From assembly GCA_022376925.1 (NCBI GenBank), contig JAIOJX010000032.1, forward strand, positions 174,307,979 through 174,371,978: 64,000 bases of DNA, read 5' to 3'. The DNA is from Tragulus kanchil. Taxonomy: Eukaryota; Chordata; Mammalia; Artiodactyla; Tragulidae. Position 1 is the first letter of the stretch. The number at the start of each line of letters is the position of its first letter. Shown here one piece after another: positions 12,481 through 24,310 of the stretch. Made by a program: the position numbers and the translations under genes. The notes under the pieces are model-generated. The model made no database searches. It saw nothing but the letters and a program-made list of their open reading frames with translations, and had not been told where the DNA came from.

Positions 12481-14680
12481 ATCTTCCCTGGATGTTTCAC
12501 TGTTGTCTTGAAAAGCAGGGACCAGCCGTGCTCTTGGCTCATGGTTGGATCCAAGCTGTGTGTTTGGGGCAGGAATGGCCCCCAGGGGACGCTGTGTCGT
12601 CTGCTGGCGTGGCCCTTCTGGAGAGCAACCTCCCCCTGGGGGGTCAGGAGGTTTCCCAAGGGTCTCTCCACCGTGATGTTAGTACATCTAATTCTGTAAT
12701 TAATGAATTACCCGGGGGAGGCACTTGGAGGCAACACAAGTGTCGTGATTCTCACCAGATGCTCACACTTGGGAGCCGGGCGTCCCCTGGCCGCCGTGGT
12801 GGGGACTTTCTGGCTTCTCCATACGCCTGCACTCAGCAGCTGGAATCCTGCAGTTCCAAGCCGGGGCTGGGGGACGGGCTTCCCCTTCTCCCTCACCAGC
12901 CTGTGCGTGGGGGGTGTTTGTATCCGTGTGGATTCCTCTTTATTCCAGCGTGATTGTGATCCCTGGCACTCGCCATCATTGTCAACGTGCGCAGGACAAA
13001 CAGCTGGCCAGGCGCCAGGGAGGAGGAGGTGGGAGTTGGGCTTTGACGTGCGTCCACCGTGAGGCCCAGGGGCCACCTCAGGCAAGTGGGGGAGTACTGT
13101 GGGGTCCCCCGTCACCCCGATGCAGCAAGAGATGTTGGAAAAAGGCTGACTCTGAAGGCCGTTTTGTTCCCTTGGGGGTTCCCGTCCAGGTCAGGCGCTG
13201 GCTCCCTGCTGAGCCTGAGGGCTACCTGCTGGGTAGCTCCTGCTGGCCAGCTGTCCCCTGTCACCTGTGGCAGTGGTGATGCAGAGGCAGGCGCCTTGGC
13301 CCTGTCCACCTGTGTCTCCAGCCGGGCCTTTGCTCTGCAGGACCGAGGCCTGTTTACTCTTGCTGGTAACCAAACACTGACCTCACCTGACACCGGCTCT
13401 CCCGACCTTTGGGTCTGTTCACGTTCATATCTTTCTTAAGGAAACACAGCCGCGTGGGCAGGTGTGCTGTGGCAGTGACGAGCCACGCCCACTGGGCCCA
13501 CTGGGCCCACTGGGCCGGAAGGGCTCTGGAGGCTGTCAATTTCCTCTTTGTACAGAGAGGTGTTCTGGGGCCCAGAGAAGGGATCTTCCCTGGATGTTTC
13601 CTGTGTCGAAAAGCAGGGACCAGCCGTGCTCTTGGCTCATGGTTGGATCCAAGCTGTGTGTTTGGGGCAGGAATGGCCCCCAGGGGACGCTGTGTCGTCT
13701 GCTGGCGTGGCCCTTCTGGAGAGCAACCTCCCCCTGGGGGGTCAGGAGGTTTCCCAAGGGTCTCTCCACCGTGATGTTAGTACATCTAATTCTGTAATTA
13801 ATGAATTACCCGGGGGAGGCACTTGGAGGCAACACAAGTGTCGTGATTCTCACCAGATGCTCACACTTGGGAGCCGGGCGTCCCCTGGCCGCCGTGGTGG
13901 GGACTTTCTGGCTTCTCCATACGCCTGCACTCAGCAGCTGGAATCCTGCAGTTCCAAGCCGGGGCTGGGGGACGGGCTTCCCCTTCTCCCTCACCAGCCT
14001 GTGCGTGGGGGGTGTTTGTATCCGTGTGGATTCCTCTTTATTCCAGCGTGATTGTGATCCCTGGCACTCGCCATCATTGTCAACGTGCGCAGGACAAACA
14101 GCTGGCCAGGCGCCAGGGAGGAGGAGGTGGGAGTTGGGCTTTGACGTGCGTCCACCGTGAGGCCCAGGGGCCACCTCAGGCAAGTGGGGGAGTACTGTGG
14201 GGTCCCCCGTCACCCCGATGCAGCAAGAGATGTTGGAAAAAGGCTGACTCTGAAGGCCGTTTTGTTCCCTTGGGGGTTCCCGTCCAGGTCAGGCGCTGGC
14301 TCCCTGCTGAGCCTGAGGGCTACCTGCTGGGTAGCTCCTGCTGGCCAGCTGTCCCCTGTCACCTGTGGCAGTGGTGATGCAGAGGCAGGCGCCTTGGCCC
14401 TGTCCACCTGTGTCTCCAGCCGGGCCTTTGCTCTGCAGGACCGAGGCCTGTTTACTCTTGCTGGTAACCAAACACTGACCTCACCTGACACCGGCTCTCC
14501 CGACCTTTGGGTCTGTTCACGTTCATATCTTTCTTAAGGAAACACAGCCGCGTGGGCAGGTGTGCTGTGGCAGTGACGAGCCACGCCCACTGGGCCCACT
14601 GGGCCCACTGGGCCGGAAGGGCTCTGGAGGCTGTCAATTTCCTCTTTGTACAGAGAGGTGTTCTGGGGCCCAGAGAAGGG
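12481..14680 (+). repeat. Direct duplication 5: 12481-13582 and 13583-14680
   Basis: Offset 1098-1102, copies abut. Early bases differ by small indels (tttcactgttgtcttga vs tttcctgtgtcga). The remainder looks identical. Confidence 0.95.
13486..13516. repeat. 9-bp x 3 short tandem repeat
   Basis: Three cactgggcc units, repeated in duplication 5 at about 14584-14614. Confidence 0.85.
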
Positions 14681-14745
14681 AGGCGACCTGCCCAGGGTCA
14701 CACAGCAAGTGGCGGCATGGCCCGGGCCCTGGTACCAGGAGCCTG
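14635..14745 (-). mobile_element. MIR-like remnant
   Basis: ggcccagagaagggaggcga cctgcccagggtcacacagc aagtggcggcatgg follows the reverse MIR core. The left duplicate (about 13537-13582) is cut inside it. Confidence 0.6.
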
Positions 14746-15190
14746 CTCCCCTCAGAGCTGGTGCTGCTCACTGTCCATAGCGATGAGCCTCCTGGGCCCC
14801 CTCTCGGAGCCCGGTGAGGTGCTTGATGCTGGGAAGAGGGCTGCTGGCTCCTGCTCTGTGTCCCACCTTCTCCACCCAGAGACGTGCAGAGGGGTGTGGG
14901 TGGGGGCACCCCAATCAGAAGCACCCCGGGGAGGGCCTCGCCTCCCGGCTTGACCAGAGGTGCCATGGAGACCTGGCTCACTAGTCTTTTTTGAAACTAT
15001 CCACTGAGGTCACGGTGGAAAGGGGAGCATTTTCCAGGCCCTGCCTGAGGTGAGCAGTGACCTTTGAGTCTGGGAGCTTGTGCAAGCCCTCCTTTGTGGG
15101 GCGAGCTCTGGGTCCAAAGGGCAGTGTCAGCTCAAGCTCCTGGATGCAAGGCTGCCTGGGCTGGACGGTCATTCAGAGAGATGAGGGACA

Positions 15191-15238
15191 GCAGGAGGGG
15201 TGGCAGGAGGGGCGGCAGGAGGGGTGGCAGGAGGGGCG
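15191..15238. repeat. 12-bp x 4 minisatellite
   Basis: Four units of gcaggaggggtg / gcaggaggggcg alternating at position 11. Single location. Confidence 0.9.
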
Positions 15239-15939
15239 TGTACCCGGGGTGGCTGCTGAGGCCCCGTGGATCCCCGTCACCTGGAGCACCCACCCGTCAG
15301 AACCAGCCCCTGCAGCACTGAAGCCCGTCTCTGGAAGGGTCTGTGCAGCCTTTCGGGAGGCAGGGAGCCTCATCCGTCTGTGCGGTACCCACTGAGGCAC
15401 GGGCAGAAATGCCCGAGCCCGGCAGATGCAGTCGGCCCAGACCCCATGCCCAGGCGCTCTGTGTAGCCTGGCGATGACGCATCTGTGCCCGCCTCCTCCC
15501 TGCCAGCCGTAGCCAGGGCCTGGCCTGGGGGGGCCCCGCCCCAAGAAGGCCCCCAGGATGACCCAGGATGCGCAGGTTTGTGAGCTTTCTCAGAGGGGTT
15601 GGGTCATGAGTCACGGCCCCTCCAGGGGTCAGCCAGGCTGGGGCAGCGGGGGGCTGTGTGGGCCGTAGGCTCCCCTGCCGGGAAGGAGCCTCCTCCTTCC
15701 TCTCCCTGAGCCTCGTGCCTGGACCCCCAGCTTGGGGTTGAGCCCCTTCCTCGCAGCCTTCAGATCAGTCCTCCAGGTGACCTATGACCGAGCACATCCT
15801 CTCAGGGCTCCCTCAGCCCGGGGGCCTCTCATGGCCACGAGGGGCTGAGGTCTGGTTAGTGTCAGTTTGGGTCATCCCTTCTATCACATTCTGTTCTTCT
15901 TTGCTGGACCGTTCCCGCCTGGGTTTGGCCTGGGCTGTT

Positions 15940-16197
15940 GGTGTTTTTTTTTTAATTTCATTTTATTTCTTGGGTACGCGGGCTTTTCTCTCGTTGTGGC
16001 AGGCAGGGGCTGCTCCCTGCTTGCAGTGCACAGGCTTCTCGCTGAGGTCGCGTCTCTTATGGAGCGTGGGCTTTGGAGCACAAGAGCTTCGGTAATTGTG
16101 GCTCCAAGGCGTGTGGGATCCTCCCCGACAAGGGGCTGAACCCATGTCCCCTTCATTGGCAGGCGGATTCTTTACCACTGGGCCACCAAGGAAGCCC
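15940..16197 (-). mobile_element. ART2/CHR-type SINE with target-site duplication
   Basis: Poly-T start, gtggctccaaggcgtgtggg, tgaacccatgtccccttc, ccaccaaggaagccc. The direct repeat cctgggctgtt occurs at 15929-15939 and 16196-16206 (the first two C may belong to the element). Confidence 0.85.
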
Positions 16198-16445
16198 TGG
16201 GCTGTTTCTTGAGTCCTGTTTCCTGGGGCATTGGACTGTGGGGGGCCGCTTGCTGGGAGGTGAGGGACTGAGCCTGGTCTCAGGCTCACCTGCTTCTTCA
16301 TTCCTTCCCCACTCCCTGTAGGCCACCTGCTGTGCATCCGTGAACAGGGGGCGGGCGCTGGCTGTCAGTTGCTGGGGTCTGTCTGGCCCCAGGGGTCCAT
16401 GTGCATGGGACCCTCTCCCACGCCAGGACTCCATTTATGGTGGGG

Positions 16446-18685
16446 AGGCATTCCCTGTGGTGTATGGAACCAGCCTTCGCCGGTTTCCCCACCATAGCCA
16501 GCGCAGTGGTCTGTGGACTCCATGCTCTACAAGAGCCCGGGCCTGCGCAGAGAAGGGGCTCAGTACCACCTTTGCTTCAGACAACCCGTGTGTGACCGTC
16601 CTGAACTGGATTCATGCCCCACTTTTAAAAGCTTGTGGTGGGGATGCACCAGCCTCGCTTAAATCCGAAAGGGAGGCAGATGCAGGGGGCTCGAGTGGGC
16701 AGTGGAGGTGTGCGTGGCCCGGGGCTGCCATCTCCATGGTGACCTGGTGCTGCTGGCCGCTCGGCTGGCAGTGTGGAGGGGTCGCTGGAGTGGGGGCAGC
16801 GGCGAGGACGGGCTGGCTGCTAGTTGAGCGTCTACTAAGGGCCGCCGGCACGGAGCCGGGGCCTTCCGGAGCTGCGTGCTGCCTCGCTGTGTCCCCGTGT
16901 CAGCCTTCCAAGGCCAGCTTCTGTCGTCTCACGGTCAAGTGAAACTCAGAGTGGTCAGGCCTGTCGCCTGCGGTCACGCAGCCGCAGCTCTTCTCCCCAC
17001 GGGTGTTGTCACAGATGCCAGCCCTGGTGGCGTCAGCGCAGAGGCGTGTCATCGTAGCGCTCTGGAGGTCAGCCGTGCTCAAGCCAGGACGTCAGCAGGC
17101 CCGAGGGAGAATCCTCCTGCCTTTTCCAGCTTCTAGACGCCACCCGCATTCCTTGGATCATGACCTGTCCCTGTCTTCAGACCCAGCGATGGTGCTTTTT
17201 CTCTGACCATTCCTCACTTCACGCACCCCTTTGACCACAGCCGGGCATGGCCCTCCGGTTTTACACATTCACGAGATGAGGTCGGGCCCCCCTGAATCGT
17301 CAGGTTCGTCCCCCTTCTTGACCACCATTACTGTAACCGCATCACTGAAGTCTCTTTGGCCGCATGAGGTCGCGTGTTTGTAGTTTCCAGGATGAAGAGT
17401 GGGCTCGAGTGGACAGCCGTCTGCTGAGTGCAGTTCACAAGTACCGGCGGATAGCTTCATCCCGATGTTCAGGAGATGAAGGCCCGGGCTGCTGCCAGGG
17501 CTGGGACTCTTCACTGGTTGTCTCTCGCGACATGCCCTGGCCAAAAAGGAGTTGGTCCTTCACAGGCATTCCCTGTGGTGTATGGAACCAGCCTTCGCCG
17601 GTTTCCCCACCATAGCCAGCGCAGTGGTCTGTGGACTCCATGCTCTACAAGAGCCCGGGCCTGCGCAGAGAAGGGGCTCAGTACCACCTTTGCTTCAGAC
17701 AACCCGTGTGTGACCGTCCTGAACTGGATTCATGCCCCACTTTTAAAAGCTTGTGGTGGGGATGCACCAGCCTCGCTTAAATCCGAAAGGGAGGCAGATG
17801 CAGGGGGCTCGAGTGGGCAGTGGAGGTGTGCGTGGCCCGGGGCTGCCATCTCCATGGTGACCTGGTGCTGCTGGCCGCTCGGCTGGCAGTGTGGAGGGGT
17901 CGCTGGAGTGGGGGCAGCGGCGAGGACGGGCTGGCTGCTAGTTGAGCGTCTACTAAGGGCCGCCGGCACGGAGCCGGGGCCTTCCGGAGCTGCGTGCTGC
18001 CTCGCTGTGTCCCCGTGTCAGCCTTCCAAGGCCAGCTTCTGTCGTCTCACGGTCAAGTGAAACTCAGAGTGGTCAGGCCTGTCGCCTGCGGTCACGCAGC
18101 CGCAGCTCTTCTCCCCACGGGTGTTGTCACAGATGCCAGCCCTGGTGGCGTCAGCGCAGAGGCGTGTCATCGTAGCGCTCTGGAGGTCAGCCGTGCTCAA
18201 GCCAGGACGTCAGCAGGCCCGAGGGAGAATCCTCCTGCCTTTTCCAGCTTCTAGACGCCACCCGCATTCCTTGGATCATGACCTGTCCCTGTCTTCAGAC
18301 CCAGCGATGGTGCTTTTTCTCTGACCATTCCTCACTTCACGCACCCCTTTGACCACAGCCGGGCATGGCCCTCCGGTTTTACACATTCACGAGATGAGGT
18401 CGGGCCCCCCTGAATCGTCCAGGTTCGTCCCCCTTCTTGACCACCATTACTGTAACCGCATCACTGAAGTCTCTTTGGCCGCATGAGGTCGCGTGTTTGT
18501 AGTTTCCAGGATGAAGAGTGGGCTCGAGTGGACAGCCGTCTGCTGAGTGCAGTTCACAAGTACCGGCGGATAGCTTCATCCCGATGTTCAGGAGATGAAG
18601 GCCCGGGCTGCTGCCAGGGCTGGGACTCTTCACTGGTTGTCTCTCTCGCGACATGCCCTGGCCAAAAAAGGAGTTGGTCCTTCAC
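16446..18685 (+). repeat. Direct duplication 6: 16446-17563 and 17564-18685
   Basis: Offset 1118-1122, copies abut at ccttcac|aggcatt. Differences are a few single-base or two-base indels near the end. Confidence 0.95.
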
Positions 18686-19144
18686 CGGCTGGAAGGATGG
18701 TCCCTCCCCAGGACCCTAGGGGAGGCAGGAGGAAGCCGGTCTTGCCCATGATGCTTCGGTCAGCAGTCCCCTGCTGTGGGTGACCTGTGAAGGGGGGAAG
18801 GCGGTTTGCTGTCCCCATGCTGAGCCTGTGTCATTGTAACAGGCGGGTGCTCGCGGCTCAGCCTAATTGCAGGGGTGCTGCCCTTCAAGGGCTCTGAATC
18901 CCACCCTGGTCCTGCCCTCAGAGTCCTCTGGGTCCCCTGGGCCTGCTGCCCGCCTCTCTCTGGGCTTGGGCCAGCGAAGGGGCCTGTTCACGGTCATGGA
19001 GGGCTTGGGTGCCCCCGTCCCTGTGGACCGCCGCCTCCCCGGAGGCTCTTGACCTGCTGCCGTGGGCTGCCAAGGGTCGGGAGCAGCGACAAAGGAGGCC
19101 TGTTGCCAGGGGTGTGTGTTTGTGAGGTTTTCCAGACTTGTTGT

Positions 19145-19344
19145 CGGTTAGTCGGTCAGTCATGTCTGACTCTTTGCAACCCCTGGACTGGAGCCCGCCA
19201 GGCTCCTCTGTCTGTGGGATTCTCCAAACAAAAGTCCTGGAGTGGGTGGCCATTTCCTTCAGGGGAGCTTCCCGACCTGGGGATCGAACCAGGTCTCCTG
19301 CCTTGGCAGGCAGATTCTCTACCACTGAGCCACCAGGAAAGCCC
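19145..19344 (-). mobile_element. Bov-tA-type SINE
   Basis: Reverse orientation: cagtcatgtctgactctttg caacccctggactg ... ggatcgaaccaggtctcctg ... gagccaccaggaaagccc. Confidence 0.92.
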
Positions 19345-21300
19345 AACTCATTCTTGCTTTTTCTGAATCAGCAAAACACTGCAGCCAGAGTGCCGCCCCA
19401 GAGCTCCCTGCCTGGAGCCCCTCTCTCTTGCTCCCGAGGCCTCGAGCTCCGGCTCTGCCATTCACCCACAGGGCGGGGTTCCTGCCGAGGCGTCCGACCT
19501 GCTGGCCATACTCCAGCCACTCCCCTGCATCGGGGTGGGGACCCCCTGGCTCTGATGATCCAGCCACACCTAGATTGTCCCTGCCCCACCTGGCACACCT
19601 CCCCGTGTCTCCCTGCCCCTGCCCACGACTGGAATGTGCCCGGGTGTCTTGCCCGCTCCTGCCCGCGTCCTCTGCTGGACAGTTGGCCCGCTCCAGCCCC
19701 ACCAGATTTTCATGCTTGATAGAGATGCTTCTAGCGAGAAAGGCAAGCTCCCTTCCCCCTGCAAACAGCAAACTCTCCACTCGTGGCTCCCAGGGCTTGG
19801 GCACATCCACTCTGGGGCTTCATGAACTGCCGCCTCCTCCCACCGTTTCACATGCGGGTCCCTGCAGTGCACCTGTGTCTGCAGGAGTTTAGCCCCAGTG
19901 AATAGCCAGGGCGGGGGCCACAGGGTCCCTCAGGGCAGGAGCCTGAGAGGAGAGCAAGTTGAATAGTTACTTGGCCACATAGATCAGGGGCCCCAGCCTC
20001 GTGTACTTGTAAGAAGAAGTTGGAAGATGTCTGAGATGTGCGTGGACAGCCAGGCTAGAGTCCAGTTTAGTTGGTTTCAGGGGAGAAGAGATCAAACGTT
20101 AAAAGCTCCCAGGGCACCAGGTGCAGCGGCGGAGAGCCACAGCCGGGTGGACTCAGCTTCCGTGTGGCCAGGTGGCCCTGCTGGGGCCTCTCGGTGGACT
20201 GCTCGGCCTCTGTCGATAATGCCCAGTCGTTCAGAGTGAGGTCGGGGCTGGCGGGGGAGGGGTCATTAACAGGGTGGACACCTGCCCGGCCCCCTAAGCA
20301 CGCAGGTTAATTTCTGGGCCTGAAAATGGAAGGCGTGGCAGAGGAATTTGTTTCTCCTTGTCTTCCTGGTTTGGAACAGTGACACGGTTTCGATCTGGCT
20401 CGTCAGGCTTCCCAAGTGGGAGATGGAAACATGAGTTTGACTTTTCGGCTTAAGAACACCCGCGCCGCCTACAGACATAGACCCGGGCATGGTCTAAATG
20501 TGCCAAGCTGGACTCGGTCGCCTGTTGGGCTGCTCCGTTGAGATTTCAGCGTGGGCTGAAGGACACGCCAGGCGGCCCCAGGTGGAGCACGGCACAGGGG
20601 TGGGGGTATCTGCTGGGGCAGCCCTGTGCCCCGTCGGTGAGGATGAATGGCCGGTGTGGGGAGACTCAGTTTTCATCCATCCGGCGGTTCCTCTCTCCCT
20701 GCGCCCATGCGTTTTCTGGCCTCCACAGGCTCAGGCGGGAGAGGGTGGGGTCATGGCCGTCCCACTTGAGCTGGAGAGGTGGGACCTGTCTCAGGGGATG
20801 GAAGGGCGACGGGGGTGGAGCTCGGTGGCAGCCTTTCAGAGCCTCGTGCCCCGTGAGGTCCAGAGCCTCGGGCTCGTGGTGCCCTCAGAGAACGGGAGCC
20901 TGAGGGGAGAGAGGGCCTGGAGAAGTCTGTCCAGGGTGGAGCTCCCGGAGCCGGGGCCGGGGCCTTGCCTTCGAGGCAAGTCTTCAGAGCTCATGATGAG
21001 CATTTTTGCTCAGGGGAGGGGAGGGAGGCTGAGGCCCTCCCCAAGCCCTGGCCTGTGTGCCTTGGGGGGTGGCCTGGAGGGGCACTGGGTTTGGGGTGGA
21101 CGCACACACATCTCGAGTTTCAGCCCTGCTTTTGTGAGCTCTGTCGGCGGGCCGGTCCCTGCCCCTGCTGAATCTTGGTTTCTCCATCGGCAGAGGGAGG
21201 GGCTGAGAGGGAGCAGTGCCGGTCCCCAGGGTGATGAGGCCTGAGAGGCCCAGAGTGATCGCGCGGCCCCAGGGCTGCTGGGGGCTTCGGGGCCGGGAGC

Positions 21301-21430
21301 ACAGAGCCTTGGCTCTAGACAAAGCTGGGTTCACATCCCGGTCCCGCAGGGTTTGCACCGTGTGACGCTGGACTTGCTGCTAAGCCTCTCGGATCTCAGG
21401 CTCCTCTGCGGGAGGCAGGGACAGCGCGGT
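21301..21430 (+). mobile_element. MIR-like remnant (duplicated at about 22399-22528)
   Basis: gctgggttcacatcccggtc ccgcagg, then gtgtgacgctggacttgctg ctaagcctctcgg matches the MIR layout. Confidence 0.6.
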
Positions 21431-21504
21431 GTGAGCAGCGCGGGCGTGCCGGGAGGGCTGGGGGTTTGCTCGGTGCCTGCTGACACACAGGAGCGTGGGG
21501 CTCC

Positions 21505-21600
21505 GTTGTGTTCGACTCTTGGCGACCCCATGGACTGTAGCCACCAGCGTCCTCTGTCCGTGGGCTTTCCCGGACAGGGAGACTGCGGTGGGTGGTCTTC
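21505..21600 (-). mobile_element. BovA fragment
   Basis: ttgtgttcgactcttggcga ccccatggactgtagcc resembles the reverse BovA consensus. Repeated at about 22603-22698 through duplication 7. Confidence 0.75.
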
Positions 21601-24164
21601 CACTCCGGGCATACGGCAGTGCTCAGTAAAATTTGCGTGTGCGAATGGGAAAGAAGGGTCTGCTCTCGATGCCCTGCGTGGACGGGGGTCTTTCTCACAC
21701 CCGAGGGGCTGGGAGTCGTTGCAGGGTCTGCAGACCCCCCGCGGGCGGTCAGGTGGGTGGGTGGGGAGACTCAGTTTTCATCCATCCGGCGGTTCCTCTC
21801 CCTGCGCCCATGCGTTTCTGGCCTCCACAGGCTCAGGCGGAGAGGGTGGGGTCATGGCCGTCCCACTTGAGCTGGAGAGGTGGGACCTGTCTCAGGGGAT
21901 GGAAGGGCGCGGGGTGGAGCTCGGTGGCAGCCTTTCAGAGCCTCGTGCCCGTGAGGTCCAGAGCCTCGGGCTCGTGGTGCCCTCAGAGAACGGGAGCCTG
22001 AGGGGAGAGAGGGCCTGGAGAAGTCTGTCCAGGGTGGAGCTCCCGGAGCCGGGGCCGGGGCCTTGCCTTCGAGGCAAGTCTTCAGAGCTCATGATGAGCA
22101 TTTTTGCTCAGGGGAGGGGAGGGAGGCTGAGGCCCTCCCCAAGCCCTGGCCTGTGTGCCTTGGGGGGTGGCCTGGAGGGGCACTGGGTTTGGGGTGGACG
22201 CACACACATCTCGAGTTTCAGCCCTGCTTTTGTGAGCTCTGTCGGCGGGCCGGTCCCTGCCCCTGCTGAATCTTGGTTTCTCCATCGGCAGAGGGAGGGG
22301 CTGAGAGGGAGCAGTGCCGGTCCCCAGGGTGATGAGGCCTGAGAGGCCCAGAGTGATCGCGCGGCCCCAGGGCTGCTGGGGGCTTCGGGGCCGGGAGCAC
22401 AGAGCCTTGGCTCTAGACAAAGCTGGGTTCACATCCCGGCCCCGCAGGGTTTGCACCGTGTGACGCTGGACTTGCTGCTAAGCCTCTCGGATCTCAGGCT
22501 CCTCTGCGGGAGGCAGGGACAGCGCGGTGTGAGCAGCGCGGGCGTGCCGGGAGGGCTGGGGGTTTGCTCGGTGCCTGCTGACACACAGGAGCGTGGGGCT
22601 CCGTTGTGTTCGACTCTTGGCGACCCCATGGACTGTAGCCACCAGCGTCCTCTGTCCGTGGGCTTTCCCGGACAGGGAGACTGCGGTGGGTGGTCTTCCA
22701 CTCCGGGCATACGGCAGTGCTCAGTAAAATTTGCGTGTGCGAATGGGAAAGAAGGGTCTGCTCTCGATGCCCTGCGTGGACGGGGGTCTTTCTCACACCC
22801 GAGGGGCTGGGAGTCGTTGCAGGGTCTGCAGACCCCCCGCGGGCGGTCAGGTGGGTGGGTGGGGCCAGCCCGCTGCTCGGCACTGCCCCGGCCCAGAGGC
22901 GTCCTCGTCCTCGCAGGACCCTGATGTTCCTCCGATAGGCCTCCCGCAGCCCTCTCGCCCTCATCCATAAGTAATGCCGGTCTCACATTCTGCCCGCACC
23001 TCCTGGGGCCGCGATGTGTGCCAGGAGACCAGCGCCAACAGGTTCCGCGGGTTCAGGTGCTCCCGAGCCTGCCTGGCCCACCTCCGTGCCTTTGCCCACC
23101 CTGAGCCCTCAGCTGGGACTTGCCTTCCATCCTCGCCCCACTTGTCTGCCTGGTTGCTCAGTGGTGCTCAGCTCAGCTGCCACCTCCTTCAGGAAGGACT
23201 CCCTGATTTCTCCGTTGGTGCATCCTTGCCCTCTGCCCACCTCATCTTGAGGCTGAACCTCTTCACTCCACCCTTTTCCCATCGGCAAATGTGGTTATTC
23301 CTGCAGTGCCTTCTTTAGGCTGGAAGACCCTCTCAGAAGGGGCTCATGCCCTGGGACAAGCATGCATGACTGCTGGTCCTTCCGGCACCTGGCTCTGACC
23401 TTGGGTGGACCCACTCACTTGCTTAGTGTTTTTTCCCTCCTGTATGGCATAGGCTTTGTGCTGCCCACCGGGCAAGGTCCCTGGGCGGGGCCTAGAGGGA
23501 AGCAGAGGGAGTGCGCGCCATGCCCTCCTCCAGCTACGTGGGGAAACTTCAGTGTTCCAGGGACACTTCCTGAACGCTTCCGTCCAGCATTTAGGCTCTG
23601 CCTGCTTCCCATGGGCGACAAGGAGCTCACCCACAGCCCCCGCCCCCTCGCCCTGGCCGCCTGGACAGTTGTGAAACTGGTAACTCGTTTCCAGGCCTGG
23701 AGTTGGGGACCTCCTGCTCTGCGAGAATGCAATGCTCCGCACTTTTGGGAGAGCCCAGCATCCGGGAGCAGGCGGGTCTGGGGTAGGAACACCCTTCAGG
23801 TCCTTTCAGGACACAGGACTGCCGCTGGACCGGTGTCCTTGCCGCGTGGGGGCGGGGGTGGGCCTGCGGCGCTCTCATCAGCGCCGAGGGCAGCGGGCAG
23901 GCAGGCTGGCGCGTGCCGAGCCTGGTCTGCGGGCAGGTGCCCTCGCTTGGGGTCTGCCTCGGTCTGCTCGCGCTGCCCGAACCCAGGGCCACACACGGGG
24001 TGGCTGATAAACAGCAGGAGCTTCTCTGTCAGATCTGAAGGCTGGGAGCCCAAGTCAAAGTGCCGGCGGACTCCGAGCCGGGGGAGGGCTCCTTCCTGGG
24101 CCATAGCTGCCTTCTCCCTGCTGCGTCGTCACGAGGCGGCGCGCGAGAGAGCTCTCGGGGGTCT

Positions 24165-24310
24165 TTTTCATTAGGGCATGAATTGCGCTCAAGGGGGCTC
24201 AGCCCTCATGAGCTAACCACCTCCCGAAGGCCCTGCCTCCCGGCCGTCACGCTGGGCAGCAGATTTCTACAGATGGATTTTGGAGGGACACAGCATTCAG
24301 ACCATAGCTC
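24165..24310. mobile_element. Ancient interspersed-repeat remnant
   Basis: ttcattagggcatgaattgc, ccctcatgagctaaccacct cccgaaggccctgcctcc and cattcagaccatagc match a widespread mammalian repeat tail. Family not resolved. Confidence 0.45.

Larger units (their letters stand above)
20657..22864 (+). repeat. Direct duplication 7: 20657-21766 and 21762-22864
   Basis: Offset 1105 falling to 1098. The fall comes from several contracted G/C/T runs confined to the first ~200 bp of the right copy (for example tgcgttttctgg vs tgcgtttctgg, ggcgggagag vs ggcggagag). Confidence 0.95.

Noticed and set aside
21353..22342. 329-codon plus-strand open frame
   Set aside because: It crosses the junction of duplication 7 and includes a SINE fragment and a MIR remnant; not a gene.
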